Positions 11,131-22,700 of a stretch of DNA of 64,000 bases are shown in pieces. The DNA lies in NCBI GenBank assembly GCA_950106755.1, contig OX467088.1, forward strand, positions 16,910,001 to 16,974,000. The letters are read 5' to 3'. Both the position numbers and the translations under genes were made by a program. This stretch comes from Climacium dendroides (Eukaryota; Streptophyta; Bryopsida; Hypnales; Climaciaceae). Under the pieces are notes generated by a model, which made no database searches, had not been told where the DNA came from, and worked only from the letters and a program-made list of their open reading frames with translations. The first letter of the stretch is position 1. Each line of letters starts with the position of its first letter.

Positions 11131-11870
11131 AGTGCAACAAATTCAAAGCCCGTCCATCCCGACCGTCCAGCCAAACCGTCCATCTCGACCGTCCAGCCAA
11201 TCCGTCCATCTTGACCGTCCAGCCAAACCGTCCATCTCGACCGTCCAGCCAAACCGTCTAGATCGACCGTCCATCTCGGCCGTCCAACCAGACTGTCTAG
11301 ATTGACGGTCAAGATCGACCGTCCAGCCAGACCGTCTAGATCGACGGTCCAGATCGACGGTCGATCTCGGCCGTCCAGATCAACCGTCCAGCCAGGCCGT
11401 CCAGATCGACCATCCAGCCAGACCGTCTAGATCGACGGTCCAGTTCGACCGTCCATCTCAACCGTCCAGCCAGACCATCCAGATCGACCGTCCAGCCAGG
11501 CCGTCGAGATCGACCGTCTAGCCATGCCGTCCAGATCGACCGTCCAGCCAGACCGTCTAGATCGACGGTCCAGATGGACCATCCAGGTCGACGGTCCATC
11601 TCGGCCATCCAACCGGACCGTCCAGATCGACCGTCCAGCCCAACCGTCCACATCGCCCGTTCATCCAACCGTCCATCGCAACCGTCCATCGCAACCGTCC
11701 ATCGCAACCGTCCAGAGCTCCCGGCGACGAAGCTCGTCCATCCATTTCTGTAGTCTGAATCATCCTCTGTCGCCGGTTGTCATTTGGATTTCATCCTAAC
11801 GGACGCCGGGGATGGATCCTGACGTCCATCCGGACATCCTGACGGACGGACGCGACGTGACGGGGACAAC
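11131..11870. repeat. GACGG/CCGTC repeat island 3
   Basis: The largest island: some 40 CCGTC or GACGG pentamers, mostly as half-units of about 12 bp (GACCGTCCAGCC, AAACCGTCCATCT, GACCGTCTAGAT). It ends in a GC-rich tail with GACGTCC and GACGGACGGACGCGACG. Unlike islands 1 and 2, no TATA-adjacent gene can be seen on either side. Translated ORFs in it are repetitive Asp/Gly/Trp/Arg strings and are not genes. Confidence 0.85.
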
Positions 11871-12628
11871 CCTGTTGTATAGCATTTGGCTTTGAATCAA
11901 TGATAGCAATAATTGGTTTTAGGGTTTACGTTTTAATTACAAAGCAAAATTGTGAGAACTTAGACACTCAAATCAAAACCGTAGGAACCTAAATGTTTAT
12001 TTGGATTTAAAAGTATGTCAAATTCTTAACCCTTGAATAACATTGAAGCCCAAAACTAGCCAATGGATGACTTAACTCTTCAATGTAGAAAGAAAAAGTT
12101 CACCTATTGGTTTAATAATCCAAGCATTTTGGTGACTACCTTCGTCATGGAGGGCCATGTCCTTAAAGAATTAACTAGTCCTTTGTTCTCTAGTCTCTAC
12201 CATTAGCATTAATTTGACTCATACTACACCAAGATATACTTCAAAGGATTTTAAAAAAAGATTGCAAGTAGCCTTTGCCCTCCAACTAATATGTGAAACT
12301 AAATAGTGAAGAGTTGCATGATATGTGTATTGTATTCTACCTATTAGGTTTTATAATAAGTCTAATTCTAAAATATAAATTAGACTCTGCTACAATTAGA
12401 CTCCTTTTATACATAAAATTAGTCAAATCTCCTTTGTGGTGAAGCTCAAATAGGTGATTCTATCATATCTTCTTTGTTGTGCAATTTTTTTAAATTGTCA
12501 ATTTTGGATTTCAAATCTTATTTTTTTGTTCTTATTTGCAACATCTAGTGTGGATTAGATTGAATAAAATTATTTATGACTTGGGTGTGGTTTATTGGGT
12601 GCAGGCATTTTATTTGTCATTGAAGAAG
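11871..12628. other. Spacer upstream of hAT-like element
   Basis: AT-rich, no recognisable gene. A GGGTGCAG splice-acceptor-like site lies near 12603, 5' of the transposase ATG at 12629, so part of this stretch may be the transposon's leader or intron. Confidence 0.35.
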
Positions 12629-15430
12629 ATGGCTTCATCTTCATCTATCAAGAAGGGCAAGGCAACAAGACAACAACCACTTCTACTTTTGTTCCACATG
12701 AAAAGGTCTGAGACTTCCAGAAACATAAATAATAGGGGCCAAATTTTGGGTACAACCACTTCATCATGCTCTACTGATGTTGCACCATCTACTTCAAGAC
12801 TAGACACTCAAGATTTATTTGTTTTGTCTTTTTTGGAAGAAGGGGGTACTTCTTCTATGGCTGACAATAGTATTGCTTCAACAACTAAGGGCAAGGAGTC
12901 AATTCTTGAGGTCATTGAATTGTCTAACTCTTCTAACATGAATCCTATAGCCATCAAGTTGTCCGATTCTATCAATATGGTGACTGCAGTTGTTGCAGTT
13001 AAGGGGTGAAAATTTCAAGATGCATAGACGACTCAGTTCCCTTGGATAGACAAGGTCTTTGAAAATGGGGTATGTATTGCTATGAAGTTCATCATTTGCA
13101 CAAGAATTGAAAGGCGGCCTCAAATTGTGCAACTGAAGAAAGACACACTAATGAAGCATGTTGGTTGGAAAAAAGCAATCAAGGTAACGCCCAAAAAGGA
13201 AGTAATGGTACGGGGGCTTGATCGTGACAAATCCAATAAGCACTACAAGAATGAGAAGATCTATGCTGCCATCAACCATGAGACTGTTTCAAAACAACTC
13301 TAAAATCCAGGATTCAATCTCTTAAGCAAGAAGCGTGAGTAATTTGCCTTTGTTTTCCATTTACTTTCTACGAGTAGACCTATGATGGATTATCCTTTTC
13401 ATCAAGATTTTTTTGGTTTTTTGGATGTTGCAGTACCTATAAAACATTGGTGTATAGGGTGAGCATGGTCCATAGCTGAGAATATTCACCATACTATTCT
13501 AGAGAAGATTAGAGAATCCTTGGATACTTACCAATTTTTCAGTATCACTTGTGATGAGACTACCATTGTAGATACTATATCTTGGATTTCAATTCATATG
13601 TATGTTGTGAAAAACTATGACCGATCTTCTATGCTATTAAAGCTGGAAAAGGTGGTTGGAGGAGGTTCAACAGACAACATTATAGAGGTCATCATCAACA
13701 TTGTAACAAGTACAGGCAACCTTTTGAAGACAACTTTGTTGTCTAAGTTTGTGTATTTTGGGGTTGATGGAGTGAATGTATTCCAAGGGTGCAGAAATGG
13801 TGTCACTAAGCAACTACATAGAAATGTGGCTCCTCACATGATAGGCATTCATTGTGTTGCTCATCATACCAACTTGGCGGTGAAGGCCCTTTCAACCTTT
13901 GCATTTGTGAGTCAAATAAAAGACTTATTGAAGGCAATTTATGGATACTTCAAGACTTCCTCAAAAAGACAATTGGAGTTCAGAACCCTAGTTGAGATCA
14001 TGGGGACAAAAGGTGCAAAGATAATCAAGCACGTTGCAACATGGTGGATTAGTCTTCTAGATCCTTGTAAGAGGATTTTGGCAGAATACTACACTTTAGT
14101 TGTGAAAATGGCATTGAATTCAAAGGCTAATGAGTCATCCAAGAACTTGTATCATCATTTATAAGATTTGGACTTTGGAGTGCCTCTTTGGGTTGGCTTC
14201 CATTGTGCCACTCATAGAAGCTGCCCAATGCCTTATGAAGTTTGCACAAGCTCGTAATGTATATCTGGAAGATTTTTTTGTTGCAATCTTAGCTTGCCAA
14301 GAGGAGATCCAAGCTATGTATTTAGACCCATACATCCGCTTTTGCTTTGATGCTTTTCGTTTGTTTCAAGATTAATGTGATCAAACCTCTGAGTCCATTA
14401 AGATGAAGTGGGTTTATTGATCTCAATACGGAAGTAGAACATTTGTGCTTTGAGAGTTTATCAATCTTGTCTAATATCATGTACATGACATATGATGCCT
14501 CTAATCCATCCATATTGCGAGCTCCGGTCACCAAAGACTTACTGGAGCAAACCATTGTCTATCAAAAGTACTATCAGATAGGTATGTCTTATCATTTGCA
14601 TTTTTGTGCTTTTTCCAATTTAATTTCAACTACTTGGTCATTCTAATGTCTAATAGTTGTCTCTTATTAAGTTGAGAATTAAATATGTACAACATTTTTG
14701 AAGGTGGTATTGAAAAATCTTGACTTAAAGCCACATTTGAATGTACCCTACATTGTACTTTGCAAATGCAACACAAGAGCATTATGATGAGTTGGCAAGC
14801 CATTTTCCATTTGTTCACATTGTGGATACACTAGGTATAGTGTATCCGTAATATTGGATGGTAGAAGGGGCACGAAAAAGTTTTGAGGGTCATCTCAATG
14901 TCATCAAGGCAACTTATTGCCATCCAAAGGTATACAAGGATGCCAATAAGGTTGAGCATTGGGTGCCACCAATGCTCAATGGGGATGATTTGGATTTTCA
15001 GGCCCTTTTTTTCAAACGGGCCATGATATACAATTCAAAAGAGGTCATTCAACCACCTTACATTGTGAATCCCCTCACTCATTTGTGGCAAATCCTTGGT
15101 GCAAATTCGATGTTGAAGATTTCATCTTTTCCTGAATACTTCAAGTTTTTTGAATTAATTGTCGTCATGGTTGTGGGATTTGTGGAAGATGAACGAGTAT
15201 TCTCAACAATGAGTTTTGTGAAGGGCAAAGTTCAAAACAAACTTTTGGAGCACTTGGATATATGTGTCAACGACTTTTATCCAAAGTTTTTTTACACTTC
15301 AAACTTTTCCCTTCAAGAAAAGTATCCTTCATTGGAAGGACATGCGGCAGAGGTGTGGTTTAATTGGTACATAAGTTTTTTTTCTTTTGCATTTAGAGAG
15401 GTGTTTTATAATGCCTCATTGTCTCCATGA
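12629..15430 (+). pseudogene. hAT-like transposase (ZNF862/DUF4371-like), decayed
   Basis: Fragments in several frames line up in the normal order. 12629-13009 is a Ser-rich N-terminus. 13060-13303 is a BED-like Cys/His stretch ending in an N-H-E-T-V motif. 13520-14164 holds the core, including S-I-T-C-D-E-T, F-G-V-D-G-V-N-V-F-Q and H-C-V-A-H-H-T-N-L. Further pieces follow at 14130-14375. 14858-15430 carries a weakened C-terminal dimerisation domain (V-E-D-E-R-V-F-S-T-M). Stops and frameshifts separate the pieces, so it cannot make a full transposase. The terminal inverted repeats were not located. Confidence 0.8.
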
Positions 15431-16194
15431 GATCAACTATTGTCATGGGCTTCAAAGTTCAATAAATGCTTGTGGATGACAAGAATAGGTATTCCACTTT
15501 TATGTTTTGATTTGTTTGATTAAATAAAGAAACTCCTCTCCCTTTATTTTTTTTAATCACTTGAAAAATGTGTATTAATTTTTTTTGGAACTTGTCTTCA
15601 TATTGGCTCCTAAATTACAAATTTTTTAAGCCGTTTCATGAATTTGGAAAAAAAATATATAGCCTCATGGTTGAATGATTTTGAAAATTGGCTACAAAGC
15701 TAAAATTGAATGCATGCTTGTAGCCCTTTGGCCCATCCATTTCACTTGATGGAGCTCTCTAATTGTTTTATTAAAAAAAAATAATCTTTGCCTCAAAGCT
15801 AGTGAGGTAAGCACAAAAAAAGCCCAAACATGCTTCAAAGAAAATCATGGGAAAGCAATTGTTGCTACATTTGAGGCAAGAATTTAGCCCATTCGCTAAT
15901 TGATAAATTTATAAAAAAAAATTACTGGGAGGATCCGTCTGCTCCTCGTTTGTTGTCTCTTCACTTCTAACGTAGAAATTGCACGGATTCCGTCATACCG
16001 GGCTCTGCAGTTCTCCCAAATAAGTTACCCACTTCCGAGTTTCTCAGACGCTCATTGATCGAGCAAGATGAGTTCGTCATTCGTGCAGCAGTTGTGCAGT
16101 GCAGTTGGCAGTGTGTCTCCTACTGTAGAGCTTGTTAATTGTAGCGCAATCTCTGTGACGATTGAGCGAGCATTGTCATTTCATTTTGCTTACA
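15431..16194. other. Spacer, becoming GC-richer after about 15930
   Basis: The first 500 bp are AT-rich 3' flank of the hAT-like pseudogene. From about 15930 the base composition rises and the sequence looks like decayed genic DNA leading into the fragment at 16195. I identify no function. Confidence 0.35.
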
Positions 16195-16515
16195 GGGTTT
16201 AGGGTCTGGATGGAGAGGAGTTCGTGGATCGACTTATGAACCACTGGGAGCTTGATTCACGGGCTGCTCACCCAAGCCAACAATCGAACCCGCACTACAG
16301 GTTCCTGGCCTTTCAGAGGTAGATCGATGAAGCACGTACACAAACAATCGGAATAATCTGTGTTTTCCAGAATCTGAAGAGGATCAGACTCAGTCTGTGA
16401 GTATGGCATCGAAGGGCCACGCAAGTGCAGCAGCAAGGGAACATGGAGCTTGACAACTGAATTTGCTGCAGTAGTAGTTGAGTACCGCGGGTTGGTGAAA
16501 GAGACGCTTTTTTAA
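16195..16515 (+). pseudogene. Unrecognised gene fragment with exon-like blocks
   Basis: An acceptor-like TTTTGCTTACAG precedes 16195, and a coding-like block runs to a GAG|GTAGAT donor-like site at 16318/16319 (it contains E-E-F-V-D-R-L-M-N-H-W-E-L). A second acceptor-like TGTTTTCCAG ends at 16370, followed by an open block (16377-16515) ending in TAA (contains W-S-L-T-T-E-F-A-A-V-V-V-E-Y-R-G). The blocks do not join in frame across these sites. I do not recognise the family. It could be a captured or abandoned piece of a host gene. Confidence 0.35.
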
Positions 16516-17579
16516 CAACTTCAAAGCTAGCTGAAGCTACGTTGCTTGGAGCTGAAGCAACTAAGATTCAGCCCAATGGTGTCTGTCACTACTAAACTCC
16601 ATGTCAATGCAACAATGCATCCAACCCCAAAGCTAGAGATCCAGTGGTGATCGACAAGATCTGGAAATTGATCGCAAAATGAATTTGCGAAATGCACTGA
16701 TAGGATATGATAGAATTATGAAGAAGATGAGAAGTAAGTTGCACACTTCATTATCATTATTAATCTCTTTGAGTACATAAGAAGAATTTATCTCTTAGCA
16801 TGATTAATAAAAAGACACAAGATTTCAACAGTCATAACTCTCTATGTACCCTCTATACTCTAAAAAGTATAGATACATATATCTATTCTAATACTCCCAC
16901 TTAGAGGGTACATCTTATTAGAACCATTTAACACTATACTACTAAAACCCTAATCCAGAATGGAGACAACACGGTCGTAGAAGAAGGTTGTATGTTGGTT
17001 AACTTGTGAAAAGATTTGTATATAAGAATTGAACTCTTGATATCAAGAAGTCGATAGCTAGTGTCTTGCACTTTAAAAAGAGCTGGCAAATATGGCTTCC
17101 AATTACCAATTCAAATGCATTTGAAAACAATATTTAGAATATCTTTGAAATTGACAATTTATCCCAAATGCAAACAAGATCATGAAAAATAACTTTCACA
17201 CCCCTATATTATATAAGAAAAAATTGTCTAAAAAATGAACAAAAAAATTACTAATAATAACTCTCTATTGAAAGCTCATTTTGAGTTGAATATTGATGCA
17301 ATGGTCATCTAAATGTGTTCTCTAAATGTATTTGAGTTAAAAAAACATACCATTTTAGTGCAATTTTAACTTTTTCTAGAAATCATTCCATATTTTATTT
17401 GAGTTTAAAATTTTGGGAGTAGAATCCTATAGTCATTAGTAAACAATATTTAAAATTTGAAGTTAAAATTATAGTTTATTAGAAATCACTTCTTCGCACG
17501 TGGTTTGTTGTAGTAGAACTAAGTGCACACCTCGGGAGGATATACCAGCCTTGGCATGTGTCTATAAAAGACATTTTGG
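16516..17579. other. Spacer, possible LTR-like remnant
   Basis: Between 16690 and 16980 there is sequence with the flavour of Copia-type LTR boundaries (TATTCTAATACTCCC followed by a purine-rich stretch). I found no primer-binding site, polypurine tract or second LTR. The remainder is AT-rich with no gene. Confidence 0.25.
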
Positions 17580-17753
17580 ATTCTATTGCCATAATTGTGA
17601 TACATCAAAGGACATTATTCATTTATCTTTTCATAATTTTGGTGCCATTGATCACTCTTCTGTGAATGTACTTCAATTGGGGCCAAATATTAAATAATTA
17701 GAGTAGATGAAAACCATTGCATGTGCTAACCAATAAAATAAATAGAACATGAC
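17580..17753. repeat. Paralogous TNL 3' flank (distal part)
   Basis: In reverse complement this matches 58586-58745, the DNA 3' of TNL C: the segments around GGTGCCATTGATCAC, CAATTGGGGCCAAAT, CATTGCATGTGCT and AATAGAACATGA correspond. It shows that the TNL duplication extended well past the coding region. The homology is interrupted by the TTAA element and resumes at 18719. Confidence 0.75.
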
Positions 17754-17757
17754 TTAA

Positions 17758-18718
17758 CCCCTAAAGTTTTTTGACTATATTTTCATTAAAAACGCTCTGA
17801 AACTACCATTTCTAGTACAAGTACCAAATTTTAGGGCAAAAAAGATTTTAAACACATGTCATTATAGGATCTTGTAGTACATTGGTTTGTAAAGAAGTAG
17901 TAAAAGTTTCAGAAATTTATGCCACATAGATTGCAAGATATTAGTATTTAAAGTGACAAAAAACCTTTTTTTGTCCCTATGAAAAACAAGGTCATATTTT
18001 TATGAAGAAATGTCCAAATGGTGGTTACTCTTTGAATTCATTCTTTAAGGCAAGTTGGCTACATGTTTGAAAAATTTCAGATTATTTGGAATTGTGCAAC
18101 ATATAGGGAAAAAATAGTAAGTAGAAAAAAATAGATAATGATTCAAAACACTAAATTGTTAACAATTAATTTATGAAATTGAAAAATGCCAATCCCAATG
18201 GTTGTAATGTTTTAATAAACAATCTACACCTATTTTTTTTTTCAAAAATATTTAAAATTGAATAAGATAAAGGACTTCAAAGTTTATTTGAGAATAGAAA
18301 ATCTATAACTACCCACAAACTACCCCAAACTAAAACTCCTCATAACTTTCATCTCATTAATTGTATTAGAATAACTTTCATCTTATTAATTGTAATGGAA
18401 TGATTTAAAACTTTCCAAGAATTTGAAATTAGTTATCTAGATTTCAAATTATACCAATTTCAAATTCTTTTTTTCTAAAAGAATAATAAAAAAAAATTTG
18501 TTGCCCAAGCTAACCGTTGAACGCAAAAAATGACATATCATACAATAACTTTTAGACCATGTAGTCAAAAATTATGAAAATTGTTGAGCCTTCAAGCTAC
18601 TCCTTGGACACATCATGTGTGAAAATTTGAAAGAAAAAAAATTAAAAACTCCATTTGTTGAGAGCTGCCGAAAATCGCTATGTTACCAAAAAAAGAAAAT
18701 GCCATGGTCCTTTAGGGG
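17758..18718. mobile_element. 961-bp TTAA-flanked non-autonomous element (piggyBac-like)
   Basis: The element begins CCCCTAAAG and ends CTTTAGGGG, a short (9-bp) terminal inverted repeat, with TTAA on both sides (17754-17757 and 18719-18722). The paralogous DNA at 58560-58610 runs straight through with one TTAA (58582-58585), which is an empty site. TTAA duplications are characteristic of piggyBac (and Kolobok) transposons. The CCC-type ends favour piggyBac. There is no coding capacity, so it would depend on a transposase elsewhere. The interior resembles 25584-26494. Confidence 0.8.
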
Positions 18719-18859
18719 TTAAAGAAAGCCCCCTGACGACCTTAGTTCAAAACTGCTCAAAATTGCTAACCACAGAACGAGACCCGACTTGGGCTTCTCA
18801 GGCCTTCCAGGATAATGTAACTACAACATAAAAACAGTATTTGCTTTCAACGACCTTCC

Positions 18860-19659
18860 TGACGATTCGCTGAAATTTAAGTAGCAAAAAATTGTTGCAC
18901 ACATCTTTGTTTATCAAAAACCCCAAGTAACTTGCCTGCGCAAGAAAATCATAGAAGTATGGATCACCCTTGCTAGACATCCTGAGGGCACGATGGTCAG
19001 CTTATTTTTAGGGCGATACCCACAATCTTGGCACAGATAATCAGATCAGTTTCGGGATCTAACTCTTCTTTCATTCTTCCAGCAGCAGTCATTCTGTGCA
19101 TCATCAGCAATGCTTCAACAAAAGCGGTGCTAACCTCAAAAGCCCATGGTACAGACAAATACCTTGCTTCAACGCCGCCACTGCTGGACAATGACATAGA
19201 ACGGGCTGGAAGTCCACTTTGGGGCCAGAGGATTGATTCACCCACTGCATCCACAAGGAGAAAAAGTGCACAAACTTTGCCCAGGACCGAACGGCGTCTC
19301 CTAAATCCGACAATGCTATCAGCGCACATGACTCGGGCACAAGGGGAAGGCTTGATAGATCAGTACATCCCACTACAAAAACCTCTTTGAGACTTGCAAA
19401 TGGTCGTAAACCTGGCAAGCGCTTCAAGCGAGTGCAGTTCACAAGATAAAGCCTACGTAATTGCAACAGATTCTTCAACCCAGGAAGACTTTCAACAGCC
19501 GTACTGGACACATCAAGGCGTTGGAGATTCGTCAGTTTACCCAACCCAGGCAGAGCAGTTAGTGCCTGGCTCCTGTTCAAAAACGAAACCTCCAAAGAAA
19601 CAAGGGACTCAAGACCTGCTATTGAACCCCTGATTCGCAGGTTCTCCAGGGACAATCTT
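18860..19659 (-). pseudogene. Broken TNL 3' exon (LRR and C-terminal region)
   Basis: Homologous to the second half of exon 5 of the TNL genes. LRRs and the C-terminal region are recognisable (19104-19659), then a 2-bp insertion near 19120 shifts the frame (continuing at 18997-19130), and another indel shifts it again before a terminal K-G-D-P-Y segment (about 18880-18980). Its upstream edge coincides with an acceptor-like TTTTTTTTTGCTTTCAG (ending at 19660), so it could be spliced as a cryptic exon. The C-terminal segment and the downstream flank resemble TNL C more than A. It appears to be the remaining 3' end of a second, C-like TNL on whose 5' side gene A now sits. Confidence 0.75.
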
Positions 19660-19758
19660 CTGAAAGCAAAAAAAAAGTTACATAAACCCTTGCATTCAAC
19701 ACCAGTGTCAAAAGAATGGTCAAACACAGCCCAGGGTCACCAATTATGTCATCAAACA

Positions 19759-22700
19759 TTATCTTGATGACTCTGCTTGATGGCTCTTCAATAAACCCCT
19801 CAAGTGACTACAGCGCTCCAAAAAATCAAAACCACCCCTCTTACAGAGCACCCTGAGGTCGATATGGTCAGTATATTTTGGGATGATACTCACAATCTTT
19901 GCACAGATAATCAGATCAGTTTCAGGATCAAACTCTTCTTTTGTTCTTCCAGCAGCAGCCCTTCTGTGCATCATAAGGAATGCTTCCTCAAAGGCTTTGC
20001 TAAGCTCCTCAAGCCCCTGCCGCTGACAAATACCTCGCTCCAACGCCGCCGCCGCTGGGCAATGACATAGAACGCGATGGAAGTCCACTTTGGGGCCAGA
20101 GGATTTATCGGTCCATTGCACCCACAAGGAGAAATCGTGCATAAACTTTGCCCACGACCAAATGACTTGTCGTGAATCCGACGACGATATCAGCGAACAT
20201 GACTCCGGCACAAAGGGAAGGCTTGATAGACTAGTACATCCTACTACAAAAACCTCTTTGAGACTTACAAATGGTCGTAAATCTGGCAAGCTCTTCAAGC
20301 AAGTGCAGTTCACAAGATAAAGCCCACGTAATTGTAACAGATTCTCCAACCCAGGAAGACTTTCAACAGCCGTACTGGAAACATCAAGGCGCTTGAGATT
20401 CGTCAGTTTACCCAACCCCGGCAGAGCAGTCAGCGCCGAACACCTGTTCAAAAGCAAATCCTCCAAAGAAACAAGGAACTCCAGTCCTGCTATTGAACCC
20501 CCGATTGGCAGGTTCTTCAGGAACAATCTTCTTAAACGAGTCAAGGAACTCAAGCCCCCAATGACAATGGAGCCGCCCGCAAAATCAAGATTGTTAACAA
20601 TCTCAACCACCTCCAAACTTCGCATGCTACCCAGCGCAAGGACCTCCGGAAATTCCAGAATCCAACATGTTAACCGAAGGACTTTCAAAGTACTGGCCAA
20701 AGTGCCGACAAGGAAAATGCCAGCAGGATTAGCAAATCGCATATTCAGCTCCCGTAAAATGGAGCAAGCGGAGAAATCGGGTTCCTGCACCAAGCGTTCG
20801 CATGAGAGCTTCACAGACCGAAGCTCCTCCATGTTCTCAGACCATGTCAGAGTCTCCAGGATGAAACTTTTCAGCTTCAGACTTCGCAAACACTTCAGCG
20901 GGCTGATGTCCAAACTCTTCTGTTGGACCAGGTTAATGTCCAGGACCACCAGATTCGACCACTCACGAAGCTTCTCAGGAGGGAAACTGATCACTGAACC
21001 TGTTTGAAGCCTGAGCCTCACAAGAGACGGCCAACGTTGACCTGGAGGACCACTCTTCAAACATGAGGGTAAGTTCCTCCCATTCCTCTCATACTCACAC
21101 CATCTTCGCGACTCCTCCAAGTGAATCTGATGCTCAGCAAAATCGACATACAAATCATGGACGGTGACCTTCAAAGTCTTGTTCTTCTCCCAGTCTTCAA
21201 TTAGCGATTTCCTTCGCAAATTCTTTATCTGCAATGCAGCATCACAATGCCACACCAAGATACGATTCAATATTTCCATCTCATTCAACTAGATGGAATG
21301 AAAAACTCCACCAGCGGAATTGCAACGAAAAACTAAAGAACCCTCCGAAACGTCATTGTATGGATTTCTCCTTTGACCCCAAATTTGAATGCTGACAATT
21401 ACCGAATTGAAGTTATCCTCCAAGAATTTGACTTCCGATTGGAAATACAAACAATAGAAATTCACAGGGAGGCCGCCAATGTTCTCAGCTAAGATCGAGG
21501 TGCTCAAAAACTTCCCGCCCTGAGTTGCAAGGTTGAGAACTAATCCGCAATCGTTGGATGCGAAAAGATCGCATGAAAAGCACAAGATTGGGACAATGAT
21601 TTAGAGTGCAATTGAGAAAAAGAACCGGCAAGAAGAGTGGAGGCAAGACACCATTATTTATACAATGGCTCGACTAGTTGGATAAAATATAATTAAGAAG
21701 ACTTCAGCAAGATGGCGGCTGCACTCACCTTATATAGAATTTGCTCTTCATCCATGCCATGGATCGAAACCAACCAGTCGCAAAGATCATGGACATTATT
21801 CAGCTTTCCACGAGGTGCAAACACGGCGATGTCAAGAAAGAGGAGCTTGTGTACTTCGCTGGGCAAGGCGTCGTAACCTGCCCGGAGGATGTCAAACACA
21901 GAGTCATTGTAAAACCATCTCCTTTCGTGCAAGATCTTGGACTTGTGGAGCCACTGGAGGGGATCGTGTGCATCAATGCCCTTCAGATAGGACCCCAACG
22001 CTTGCAAGGACAACGGATGATAGTGTCCGAGAAGTAGACTAGATTCAGATACCACAATAGGTCCATCCTTGTTCAGGAAAAAACACCGCTGGATACAAGA
22101 CTTCAGAACTTTCCTCTCCTCAACTGTGAACGGTGAGACAAGCCGGGCTGGTGCGAGTGCATGCAGCAAAAAGACTCTCAAGGCCTCATCTTTATCCAAA
22201 GTTGGAACGTGGATATACGAAACGTTCTCAGGAGATATGCTTGCACTGTTCCAATCACCGGCAATTTCAGAGATTTCAATAGGGTTCCCTTCCAACACAT
22301 TTTTCAGATTCTCCAAACTACGAGATGTTACAATTGCTTTGCTTCCTCGACTCAGGCAGCGGAGAAGGATCTGAACAAATTCTGTGCTTCCATCAAGCAC
22401 ATTGTCCAGGGCCAGAAATACATGTCGCCTCGGCAAGGCCTGTCTTATGCTGTCATTACCCTGCAAGAAGAACAACAATCCGCATGTCAATGAACGTATA
22501 CTGCAAGCACACTCGTTCTTAGCCAACATCTCGAACAAATAGACTATTGCGAAGGCAGGAGAAGCGTTTCATCACATCTATTAACCAATTTAACATAGAA
22601 ACAGCTCAACTGGTGAAAACCTGTTCAACGCTTGAAATTCTTCTCAATAGTTCTGGCCTTGCATCAGTCAGCGACTCCAAAATCAACTTCTGGGCTTCCA

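Noticed and set aside
11336..11763. Open frames with D-G-R-S/W-T-type repeats
   Set aside because: They are translations of the CCGTC/GACGG repeat and vary with each unit, with no domain.
16690..16980. Copia-type LTR
   Set aside because: Only a vague resemblance. No second LTR, primer-binding site or polyprotein was found, so it is not claimed as an element.
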